64,000 bases of DNA from Halorussus marinus (lineage in GTDB: Archaea > Halobacteriota > Halobacteria > Halobacteriales > Haladaptataceae). Made by a program: the position numbers and the translations under genes. The stretch spans positions 1 to 64,000 of the forward strand of contig NZ_SBIV01000009.1 in assembly GCF_004765795.1 (NCBI RefSeq), written 5' to 3'. The notes below the pieces were generated by a model. The model was not told where the DNA came from, ran no database searches, and worked only from the letters and a program-made list of their open reading frames with translations. Shown piece after piece: positions 24,747 through 32,192 of this stretch; the stretch's first letter is position 1, and each line of letters begins with the position of its first letter.

Positions 24747-25722
24747 CGCCGACCGACCCGAGCGCGCGCCCGGAGCCGACCGGGACGTCGCGGTCGTCGG
24801 CGGCGGGCCCGCGGGCTGTTCGGCGGGCGTGTTCCTCGCCCGCGCGGGCCTCGACGTCGCGATCTTCGATCGCGGACGCTCCTCGCTCAAGCGCTGTGCC
24901 CACCTCGAAAACTACCCCGGGTTCCCGGCCGGGATCGACATCGAGACGCTGTACGACCTGCTTCACGACCACGCCGAGACCGCCGGCTGTGACGTCGTCG
25001 CCGATCTGGTCGAGTCGGTCGACCGCGCCGACCGCGGCGAGGGGTTCGTCGTGACCCCCCAAGAGGGCGACCCGATCGACGCCCGGCGAGTCGTCGCCGC
25101 GACCCGCTACGGCGGCGAGTACCTCCGCGGGCTCGACGACGAGGCGGCGATGTTCGAGACCCACGAGCACGCCGGTGAGCGCCACGAGAGCTTCGACGGT
25201 GCGTACGCCGACCGCGACGGCACGACGCCGGTCGACGGGCTCTACGTCGCCTCGCCCTCCGAGGCGGCCGACACCCAGACGGTGATGGCGGCGGGACGGG
25301 GCGCCCGGGTGGCCCGCCGGGTCGTCGCCGACGCGCGCATCGACGACGGGTGGTGGGAGGACGTCGCCGACGGCGTCGACTGGGTCCGCCGCGAGGCCGA
25401 ACTCGACGACGAGTGGACCGACCGCGAGACGTGGGTCGAGTGGTTCGACGACTACCGCGCCGAGGACGCGCCGGTCGATCCCGGCTCCGACCGCTACGAG
25501 CGGGTCCGGGCGGCGGCCATCGACGACGCCCGATCGTCGTACGTCGGCCCGGCGGAGATCGAGTCGCGGGCCGCGGCCGGCCACGAGGCGCTCGCGCGCC
25601 ACCTCGACGCGGATGCGATCGTCGACGCGGTCGACGAGACGGCGCTCCTCGCGGCGATGGACGACGAAGTGGTCCGCGAGTACGTCGACGCCGACGCCGA
25701 TCGACCGGAGGTCGGCGAGTGA
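24739..25722 (+). CDS. Truncated thioredoxin-reductase-like flavoprotein with novel C-terminal domain
   Basis: Protein of 327 aa. The FAD-binding VVGGGPAGCSAGVFLARAG starts near residue 19 and HLENYPGFPAGID is a family segment. The NADPH domain and the CxxC redox centre of thioredoxin reductases are absent. LYVASPSEAADTQTVMAAG supplies the second FAD contact. From about residue 190 an acidic, Trp-rich helical domain follows (DDGWWEDVADGVDWV, WVEWFDDYRAED) that I do not recognise. It is paralogous to the gene at 26934 and overlaps the FecCD permease start by 4 nt. A role in reducing or releasing iron is suggested by the operator and neighbours only. Confidence 0.75.
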   Translation: MTDADRPERAPGADRDVAVVGGGPAGCSAGVFLARAGLDVAIFDRGRSSLKRCAHLENYPGFPAGIDIETLYDLLHDHAETAGCDVVADLVESVDRADRGEGFVVTPQEGDPIDARRVVAATRYGGEYLRGLDDEAAMFETHEHAGERHESFDGAYADRDGTTPVDGLYVASPSEAADTQTVMAAGRGARVARRVVADARIDDGWWEDVADGVDWVRREAELDDEWTDRETWVEWFDDYRAEDAPVDPGSDRYERVRAAAIDDARSSYVGPAEIESRAAAGHEALARHLDADAIVDAVDETALLAAMDDEVVREYVDADADRPEVGE

Positions 25723-26846
25723 CGATGGCGGGCGAAACGCCGGACGCGACCCCCGTTCGCGAGCGGTGGTCGTCGTGGTTCGACGGCCCGCTGTTCGCCC
25801 TCTGTGTGGCGAGCGTCGCGGTCGTCGTCGCGGGCGGACTCGTGCAGGTCAGCTACGGCGCCTTCTCGATGACCGTCGCCGAGGCCTGGCGGGCGGTGTT
25901 CAACCCCGCGGTGGTGTTCGACCGATTGGCGTGGGAGGCGTTCCTGTTTGGCGCCGAAGTGCCCGAGATGAGCAAACAGAGCCTCATCGTCTGGAACATC
26001 CGACTCCCGCGGGTGTTCGTCGCCGTCCTCGTCGGGATGAACCTCGCGGTCTCGGGCGCGATCTTTCAGGCGGTCACCCGCAACGAGCTCGCGAGTCCGT
26101 TCATCCTCGGGGTCTCCTCGGGGGCGGGACTGATGATCCTGCTGACGCTCGTCGTCTTCTCGGGGCTGGCGACGTTCCTGCCGATCATCGCGGCCCTCGG
26201 GGGCTCGATCGCCTTCCTGATCGTCTACGCCATCGCCTGGAAGAACGGGACCTCCCCGGTCCGGCTCGTTCTGGCCGGCGTGATCGTCGGGACGGTCTTT
26301 CAGAGCCTCCAGACCGCGATGTTCTTCTTCGCCGACGACATCGGCGTCGTCCAGTCGGCGATCGCGTGGACCACGGGGTCGCTGACCGGCACCGACTGGG
26401 AGCAGGTACGGATGGCGCTACCGTGGAGCGCGCTCGCCATGGCGCTCGCGTTGGTCAGCTCCCGGCAGTTGAACGTGCTGTTGCTCGGAGAGAGCACCGC
26501 CAAGTCGCTGGGGATGAACGTCGAGAAGGTCCGGTTCGGCCTCTCGGGGGTCGCGGTGCTCGCGGCGGCCGCCAGCATCGCGGTCGCGGGCATCGTCGGC
26601 TTCGTCGGTCTGATCGTTCCCCACATGGTCCGGAACATCGTCGGCACCGACTACAAGAAGCTGGTGGTGGGCTGTGTGTTCGCCGGACCGGCGCTGATGG
26701 TGGGCGCCGACGTCGGTGCGCGCCTCGGGATGAGCGTTCTCACCGGCGCGGACGTCCAGATTCCGGTCGGCATCGTGACGGGGCTGGTCGGCGGCCCGTA
26801 CTTCCTCTACCTGATGCGGCGTCAGGACGAGATGGGCGAGATCTGA
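25719..26846 (+). CDS. FecCD-family iron-siderophore ABC transporter permease
   Basis: Polytopic protein of 375 aa. Family motifs: NIRLPRVFVAVLVGMNLAVSGAIFQAVTRNELASPFILGVSSGAG, then LGMNVEKVRF and the EAA-like cytoplasmic loop FVGLIVPHMVRNIVGTDYKKL. About nine to ten membrane helices are expected. GTG 25719 (ggaggt 6 nt upstream, overlap with previous stop) is preferred to ATG 25725. It imports ferric siderophores, heme or cobalamin with a binding protein and ATPase, neither of which is encoded nearby. Context and operator favour iron. Confidence 0.9.
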   Translation: MTMAGETPDATPVRERWSSWFDGPLFALCVASVAVVVAGGLVQVSYGAFSMTVAEAWRAVFNPAVVFDRLAWEAFLFGAEVPEMSKQSLIVWNIRLPRVFVAVLVGMNLAVSGAIFQAVTRNELASPFILGVSSGAGLMILLTLVVFSGLATFLPIIAALGGSIAFLIVYAIAWKNGTSPVRLVLAGVIVGTVFQSLQTAMFFFADDIGVVQSAIAWTTGSLTGTDWEQVRMALPWSALAMALALVSSRQLNVLLLGESTAKSLGMNVEKVRFGLSGVAVLAAAASIAVAGIVGFVGLIVPHMVRNIVGTDYKKLVVGCVFAGPALMVGADVGARLGMSVLTGADVQIPVGIVTGLVGGPYFLYLMRRQDEMGEI

Positions 26847-26933
26847 GGACTCGCCACGCGTCCGAACCCCGTCGGGAACGACCCGACGGAGCTATCGGTC
26901 CCGAGCGCGTCGACACGCTCGAACCACCCACCC

Positions 26934-27677
26934 ATGACAACTGCACCCGATCAGGACGCGTACGACGTGATCGTCGTCGGCGGCGGAGTCGCCGGCCTCT
27001 CGGCCGGGACGTTCACCGCCCGGAACGGACTCGACACCCTCGTCGTCGACGCGGGCGGGTCCATCCTCCGGCGAAACGCGCACCTCGAAAACTTCCCGGG
27101 GTTTCCCGCCGGCGTCGACCCCCGTCGACTGCTCGATCTGCTGGGCGAGCAGGCCGAGCGGGCCGGCTGTGAGCGCCTGCAAGCGGAAGTCGCCCGGGTC
27201 GAGTCGACCGCCGACGGGTTCGTCGTCGAAACGACCGACAGACACGGCTTTCGGGGCGAGTACGTCGTCGCCGCGACCAAAAACGAGACCGACTACCTCG
27301 CCGACGTCGACGGCGTCGGGATCGTCGACCGCGGGAAGACGTTCGTCGACACCGACGAGCGGGGCCGGACCGGCGTCGACGGCCTGTACGCGGCCGGGCG
27401 CCTCGCAGAGAAGCCCCATCAGGCGGTGGTCAGCGCCGGCCACGGCGCCGAGGTCGCGGTGACGTTGCTCGAAGACGACGACCGACCGTTCTACCACGAC
27501 TGGGTCGCCCCGGAAGGGTACTTCACCGACCGGGGCCGGGACCTCCCGCCGGGTTGCGAGGAGATCGACGACGACGAACGTCGCGACCGAGACGCCGAGT
27601 CGCGCCGGGTACTGCGCGAGCGCTTCGACGGGCCACAGCCCGACGACCAAGAGACCCACCCGAGCCTCACGGAGTGA
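26934..27677 (+). CDS. Truncated thioredoxin-reductase-like flavoprotein, paralogue
   Basis: Protein of 247 aa with VVGGGVAGLSAGTFTARNGLD near residue 14, HLENFPGFPAGVDP and the FAD-contacting LYAAGRLAEKPHQAVVSAGHG. Like the gene at 24739, with which it shares the HLEN-[YF]-PGFPAG segment, it has no NADPH domain and no CxxC pair. The C-terminus is short and different (FYHDWVAPEGYFTDRG). It follows the permease by 87 nt on the same strand. The pair may be iron-responsive reductases working on imported ferric complexes (inference). Confidence 0.75.
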   Translation: MTTAPDQDAYDVIVVGGGVAGLSAGTFTARNGLDTLVVDAGGSILRRNAHLENFPGFPAGVDPRRLLDLLGEQAERAGCERLQAEVARVESTADGFVVETTDRHGFRGEYVVAATKNETDYLADVDGVGIVDRGKTFVDTDERGRTGVDGLYAAGRLAEKPHQAVVSAGHGAEVAVTLLEDDDRPFYHDWVAPEGYFTDRGRDLPPGCEEIDDDERRDRDAESRRVLRERFDGPQPDDQETHPSLTE

Positions 27678-27690
27678 GCGGCGAACCGGA

Positions 27691-27715
27691 CCCTTTTTGT
27701 TTTAGGCATACCTAA
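27691..27715 (+). promoter_or_regulatory. Promoter and iron-box-like operator (site 3)
   Basis: TTAGG-CATA-CCTAA at 27702-27715, preceded by cctttttg, which may act both as terminator T-tract of the upstream gene and as an A/T-rich promoter element. The next ATG (27725) is 9 nt after the operator, the same geometry as sites 1 and 2. Confidence 0.65.
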
Positions 27716-27724
27716 AGACGCGTA

Positions 27725-27892
27725 ATGGCCGCTGGTACCCAGTCGCGTCGAGACGCCGACTCGGGCCCGACCCCCGACGAGGGCCCCGAAATATCCGTCT
27801 GCGAGAGCTGTCCCGGAACGACGGTGTTCCTCGAATCGGGCAACACCGATGGGTGGATCTCGACCGACACGACCGCCGCCGTCACCCGGTGA
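27725..27892 (+). CDS. 55-aa Cys-pair protein under the iron-box promoter (DUF7331-like)
   Basis: Fifty-five residues, acidic and disordered at the start, then SVCESCPGTTVFLESGNTDGWISTDTTAAV. The CxxC pair could bind a metal. The ending NTDGWISTDT resembles a family of haloarchaeal microproteins I remember as DUF7331. It has its own iron-box operator and ends 100 nt before the dpsA stop on the opposite strand. A regulator or metal-binding role in iron stress is possible. Confidence 0.65.
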   Translation: MAAGTQSRRDADSGPTPDEGPEISVCESCPGTTVFLESGNTDGWISTDTTAAVTR

Positions 27893-27992
27893 ACCGGACG
27901 AACTCACGAAAAATCGACCGACGTCGAACGAAAAGCTCGGTCGAGCCTCGCTGGCTATTTTGGAACTCGTTCGAGACGACAGCGCCCGTCGT

Positions 27993-28538
27993 CTAGCGGG
28001 TCGCCGACTCGACCACGAGGGAGTCGTCTTCGAGGTAGTGTTCGATGTGGTGGGCGTGCTCCTCGATGACTTCGAGCTGTTCGCGGAGCATCTCGCCGGT
28101 CGCGTAGTCGCCGAGCCCCTCGGCGAGTTCGACGTGCTGGCGGTAGCTCTCGATGATGTCGCCCATCATTTCGAGGTCGTTCGCGAGCGACGTCCGGACG
28201 TCGTAGACGTCCTCGTCCTCGGGCTCGACGGTCGCGTGGGCCGCGAGAGTCGTCATGTTGGCGTGGGGAACCCCGCCCAGCGCCTGGAGGCGCTCGGCCA
28301 CCTCGTCGGCCGCGTCCTCGACGTCCTCGTAGACCTCTTGGAGGAAGACGTGGACGTCGAGGAACTCGGCGCCCTCGACGTTCCAGTGGTGCTTGTGGAG
28401 CTGGTGGTACAGGACGTACGCGTCCGCGAGGTCGGCGTTCAGCGCTTCGACGATCTGTTCGGCCTTCTCCTCGTCGAGACGGAGCGAGTTCTCCTCGACG
28501 GTACCTGCCTCTTGTCGGACGGTTTTCTGGGTGTTCAT
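27993..28538 (-). CDS. dpsA: DNA-protecting ferritin DpsA
   Basis: Protein of 181 aa, close in length to Halobacterium DpsA. Ferroxidase ligands are in LYHQLHKHHWNVEGAEFLDVHVFLQEVYEDVEDAADEVAER. It forms a 12-mer that oxidises Fe(II) with peroxide and mineralises iron. ATG 28538 fits family length; a TATA box (minus strand cgtataagg, about 28566-28573) lies 30 nt upstream and a TTAGG half-site just beyond it. Location beside the iron-boxed genes fits iron homeostasis. Confidence 0.93.
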   Translation of the reverse strand: MNTQKTVRQEAGTVEENSLRLDEEKAEQIVEALNADLADAYVLYHQLHKHHWNVEGAEFLDVHVFLQEVYEDVEDAADEVAERLQALGGVPHANMTTLAAHATVEPEDEDVYDVRTSLANDLEMMGDIIESYRQHVELAEGLGDYATGEMLREQLEVIEEHAHHIEHYLEDDSLVVESATR

Positions 28539-28691
28539 TACAGTTCGTACTACACCGTCAAGCCCCTTATACGTTCCTAATTCGGAAAACAATCTTTCGG
28601 GTTGTCTAAAACTCGTTTTCGTTCGGAGAACCGCGCGACGGTCTCGGACGGCTCACGACCGGGCGAAGGCCCCGGCGTCCGGTCCGGTTGA

Positions 28692-31226
28692 TCAGTCGCT
28701 CGGCGTGCCACCGGGCGAATCGGCCTCGACGAGCGAACTCGCCCCGACGCGACGGGCCCAGATCAGCAGCATGCTCGGGAACACGAACACGCTCACGACG
28801 AACGACAGCGAGAGCCCGAGCACGACGAGCATCCCGAAGGCCCGGATCTGGGGACTGACGTGAAGCAGTAGCGTCCCGAACGCGCCCCCGGAGGTGAGCG
28901 TGCTCCCGAGCAGGGCGCCGCCCGTGCCGGTGACCGCGTTCCTGAGCGCGGCGACCGGCGCGTGGCCCCGATCGAGCTCCTGCGCGAAGCGGTCGCTGAC
29001 GTGGATGTTGTAGTCGACCCCGAGCCCGACGATCAGGCTCATCAGCAGGGCGGTCACGAACGTCACCGGCGTGCCAGACAGATACATCCCGCCGAGCACC
29101 AGCCCGATGACGAGTCCGATCGGGACGACCGTGAGCGCCCCGAGGGTCGCGCTCCCCTCGGTGAGCCGGTAGCTGATCGCGAGCACGATCCCGATGACCC
29201 CGAGCGCGAGCAACATCGTCCGGACGATGCCGTCGGCCATCTGGCCGAGTTCGGCGTTCGCGAACGTCGCCTGTCCGACCGGGGTCGCGGTCAGCGCCTC
29301 GCCGGCCTCGACGGTGGCCGCGATCCCGTGCATCGCCTCTGCGCGATCGTCGACCTCGAGGCCCTGCTCGACCGGCACGAGCACTCGGAGCGAACGGAAC
29401 TCCCCGCCGCGCCGTTCGAGCACCTGACTCGCGCGCTCGGGGGCGGCGTCGTACAGCGCGGCGTACACTGCCTCCACGTCTCGCTCGGGCACGCCGTCGC
29501 CGTCGGTGTCGGCCGCCCGGAGCGTCTCGGCGAACTCGCGGTCGGTCGCCGCGACCGACCGCATGACCGACAGCGGCGAGACCACCGCGGCGCCCCCGCC
29601 GCGTTCGAACACCGCGTCCCGACCGTTCGCGTCTTCGACCCCGGCGGCGACCCGGTCGAGCGCCGCGGGGTCGGTCACCTCGCCCTCGACCAGTATCATG
29701 GTCATCCGGCGATTCCGGTCGGCCGACTGGTAGGCGTCCTCGACGTACTGCTGATGGCGGTAGTACGGGTCGTCGGTGGCCTCCCACGCGAGAGGCCCCG
29801 GGAGCTCGGTCTTCCACTCGGCGACGTCGCTCGACGTCTGGTAGGCCTGCCGGTCGATGTCGGTCCACGCGACCGCGCCGCCGGCGCCCGCGACGACCGC
29901 GAGCACGATCACGACCGGCGCCGCCTTCCGGGCGGCCGCGACGCCGGCGCCCAACACCGGTCGCAGGTACCGGCCCTTACCGAGCGCGGGCTTGCGCCGG
30001 TCGAAGCCGACCCGTTCGAGGAGTCCGTCGACGCTCACCTTCAGCGCGGGCACGAGCGTCGTGAACACCACGAGCGCGGAGACGACCCCGAGCGTGATCC
30101 CGACCCCGAGCTGTCTGATGACCCCCATCGGGCTGGTGATGTTCGCGAGGAAGCCGACCCCCGCGGTCACCGTCACCAGCACGAACGCGACCCCCACCGA
30201 CGACAGCGCCCGACCCATCGGGCGTCGAACGCCCTCGTCGGCGCCGCGCTGTTCGCGGTAGCGCATGAAGACGTGCAGCCCGTAATCGATGCTCAGTCCC
30301 GTGATCAACACCGGGCCGATGATCGCGGTCATCCCGGCGGGGATCGACAGCCAGCCGAGGATTCCGAACATCCACAGGACCGACACCACCACGCCGACGA
30401 AGCCCACGACCACGTCCGCGAGGTCACGGTAGGCGAACCCGAGGACCGCGAGGATGAAAAGCAACGCCGCCGGGAGGATCAGCTCCGCGGTGTCGGCGTT
30501 CTGTTGGCGGTAGTAGGAGGCCGCGGCGTGATCGCCCGTGGTGAAGTAACCGGCTTCCGAGCGCTCCTGGGCGGCCTCGTACAGCGCCCGCTGAGCGTCG
30601 GCGGGCGGAGCCGGCGCCCGGTTTGTGGCGCCGTCGGCCGTCTCGAACTCGAAGACCATCCGGCGGCTCTCCGCGCTCGCGGTTCCGGGCTCGTAGCTGT
30701 CGGGCACGAGTTGGAGCGCCGCCGAGCCCTCGGCGAGCGAGTCGGCGACGAGCTGTCGGACCTCGCGGTCGCTCAGCCCGTCGAGCGCCCGGATCTGTGC
30801 GTCGAGCCCGGCACTCGGGTCGCCGGCCGCCCGCTTGCCGACGACGTTCGAGACGCCGAGGACGCCGTCGCCGGCGAGCGCGCCCGCGACCGACTCGTTG
30901 TCCCGCACCGCCCGCTGGTAGCGCAACGATGCGACCAGCGAGTCCTTCGAGAGGACGTTGCCGCCGTCGGTCCGGACGTAGACCGAGGACCTCGTGGTGT
31001 TTGCGGTCCGGTTCTCCTCGCCGCCGTAGTGGCGGCTCATGTAGTCGGCTTTCTGTGCGACCTGCGTGTCGCCGAACGCGTCGCTGTCGGTCTGGGCCGA
31101 CCCCTGCATCTGGAGCTGGGTGATCCCGCCCGCGACGCCGGCGGTCAACAGCAACATCACGACGAGGACCGCGCGGTTGCGGTCGGTCACGACGTCGACG
31201 AGTCGATTCAGCGTGTCTCGTATCAT
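28692..31226 (-). CDS. RND-superfamily (MMPL-type) exporter
   Basis: Protein of 844 aa with two repeats of one membrane helix, a large external domain and five helices. Helix 1 (AVLVVMLLLTAGVAGGI) is near residue 20. The first cluster of helices (about 255-400) has GPVLITGLSIDYGLHVFMRYREQRG; the second (about 660-830) has MSLIVGLGVDYNIHVSDRF. The paired GLSIDYGLH and GLGVDYNIH motifs supply the proton-relay Asp residues. It probably exports lipids or hydrophobic compounds using the proton gradient. It is divergent from a SIMPL lipoprotein gene, 174 nt apart. Confidence 0.9.
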   Translation of the reverse strand: MIRDTLNRLVDVVTDRNRAVLVVMLLLTAGVAGGITQLQMQGSAQTDSDAFGDTQVAQKADYMSRHYGGEENRTANTTRSSVYVRTDGGNVLSKDSLVASLRYQRAVRDNESVAGALAGDGVLGVSNVVGKRAAGDPSAGLDAQIRALDGLSDREVRQLVADSLAEGSAALQLVPDSYEPGTASAESRRMVFEFETADGATNRAPAPPADAQRALYEAAQERSEAGYFTTGDHAAASYYRQQNADTAELILPAALLFILAVLGFAYRDLADVVVGFVGVVVSVLWMFGILGWLSIPAGMTAIIGPVLITGLSIDYGLHVFMRYREQRGADEGVRRPMGRALSSVGVAFVLVTVTAGVGFLANITSPMGVIRQLGVGITLGVVSALVVFTTLVPALKVSVDGLLERVGFDRRKPALGKGRYLRPVLGAGVAAARKAAPVVIVLAVVAGAGGAVAWTDIDRQAYQTSSDVAEWKTELPGPLAWEATDDPYYRHQQYVEDAYQSADRNRRMTMILVEGEVTDPAALDRVAAGVEDANGRDAVFERGGGAAVVSPLSVMRSVAATDREFAETLRAADTDGDGVPERDVEAVYAALYDAAPERASQVLERRGGEFRSLRVLVPVEQGLEVDDRAEAMHGIAATVEAGEALTATPVGQATFANAELGQMADGIVRTMLLALGVIGIVLAISYRLTEGSATLGALTVVPIGLVIGLVLGGMYLSGTPVTFVTALLMSLIVGLGVDYNIHVSDRFAQELDRGHAPVAALRNAVTGTGGALLGSTLTSGGAFGTLLLHVSPQIRAFGMLVVLGLSLSFVVSVFVFPSMLLIWARRVGASSLVEADSPGGTPSD

Positions 31227-31400
31227 CGGACACGCGGACCGACGACACGGTACTCAAAAAAGCCGGAACCACAGTTTCAGACTCAGCAACTGCGGGCCGC
31301 CCGGTTCGATCGGGGTCGAGGCGCGCGATCCAACCGTGAGTCAAACGCGCGTTTCACCTTACGGAGCGTATTAGGCCACAGCCGGCGTCTATCGACATGT

Positions 31401-32171
31401 ATGTCGACGAAACGAACCGTCATCTCGGTTTTCGCGGCCGTCCTCCTGACCGCGGGCTGTCTCGGCGCCGCCGCCCCGCTCGGCGGTGCGGACTCGCCCG
31501 CCCCGAACTCGACCGCCCCGCCGACCAATCAGACCGGCGCCGACGCCACGGTCAGGGTCGGCGCGTCCGGCGAAGCGACCGCCGATCCCGACCGCGCGGT
31601 CGCGGCCGTCGGCGTCGAAGCGACCGCGGCCGACGCCGAGACCGCCCGCCAGCGGGTCGCCGAGAACGTCTCGACGCTCCGGGACGCGCTCGCGGCCGCC
31701 GGGATCGAAGACGATCAGGTGACGACCCGCCACTACGCGATCCGACAGGTCCACGAGTCGGAGCGCTCGGAGTCGACGCCCACGCGCTACGAGGCCGTCC
31801 ACTCGTTCGAAGTGCGCATCTCGGACGTCGACGCGGTCGGGTCGGTCATCGAGACGGCGGTCGACAACGGCGCGACGAACGTCGGTCGCGTCGAGTTCAC
31901 CCTCTCCGAGGAGACCCGCACCGACCTCCGCGAGGAGGCGCTGGCCGCCGCGATGGACAGCGCTCGGGGCGACGCCGAGACCCTCGCGTCGAACGCGAAT
32001 CTCAGCCTCGCCGGCGTCACGTCGGTCTCGACATCCGACGTGCGCGTCCAGCCCTACCGCGCGGAGGCCGAGATGGCCGCCGACGGCGCGGCGACGAGCA
32101 TCGAGTCGGGCCCCGTCTCGGTCCACGCGCAGGTGCAGGTCGCCTACGCGGCGACCGAAGCGTCCGAGTGA
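31401..32171 (+). CDS. SIMPL-domain lipoprotein
   Basis: Protein of 256 aa. A signal peptide ends at LLTAGC (Cys near residue 20), followed by a Ser/Pro/Thr linker. The SIMPL (DUF541) domain begins at TVRVGASGEATADPDRAVAAVGVEA and includes DNGATNVGRVEFTLSEETRTDLREEAL. Such exported domains are oligomeric and of unknown role. The long open frame upstream on this strand is antisense to the RND gene and was not included. Start ATG 31401 directly precedes the hydrophobic signal. Confidence 0.85.
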   Translation: MSTKRTVISVFAAVLLTAGCLGAAAPLGGADSPAPNSTAPPTNQTGADATVRVGASGEATADPDRAVAAVGVEATAADAETARQRVAENVSTLRDALAAAGIEDDQVTTRHYAIRQVHESERSESTPTRYEAVHSFEVRISDVDAVGSVIETAVDNGATNVGRVEFTLSEETRTDLREEALAAAMDSARGDAETLASNANLSLAGVTSVSTSDVRVQPYRAEAEMAADGAATSIESGPVSVHAQVQVAYAATEASE

Positions 32172-32192
32172 CGACCGCGGGGCGGGGTCGGA

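Noticed and set aside
28962-31400. Very long plus-strand open frame before the SIMPL gene
   Set aside because: It is the antisense of the RND exporter. Its translation is Arg/Asp/Val-rich without any domain; only the last 257 codons are a real gene.
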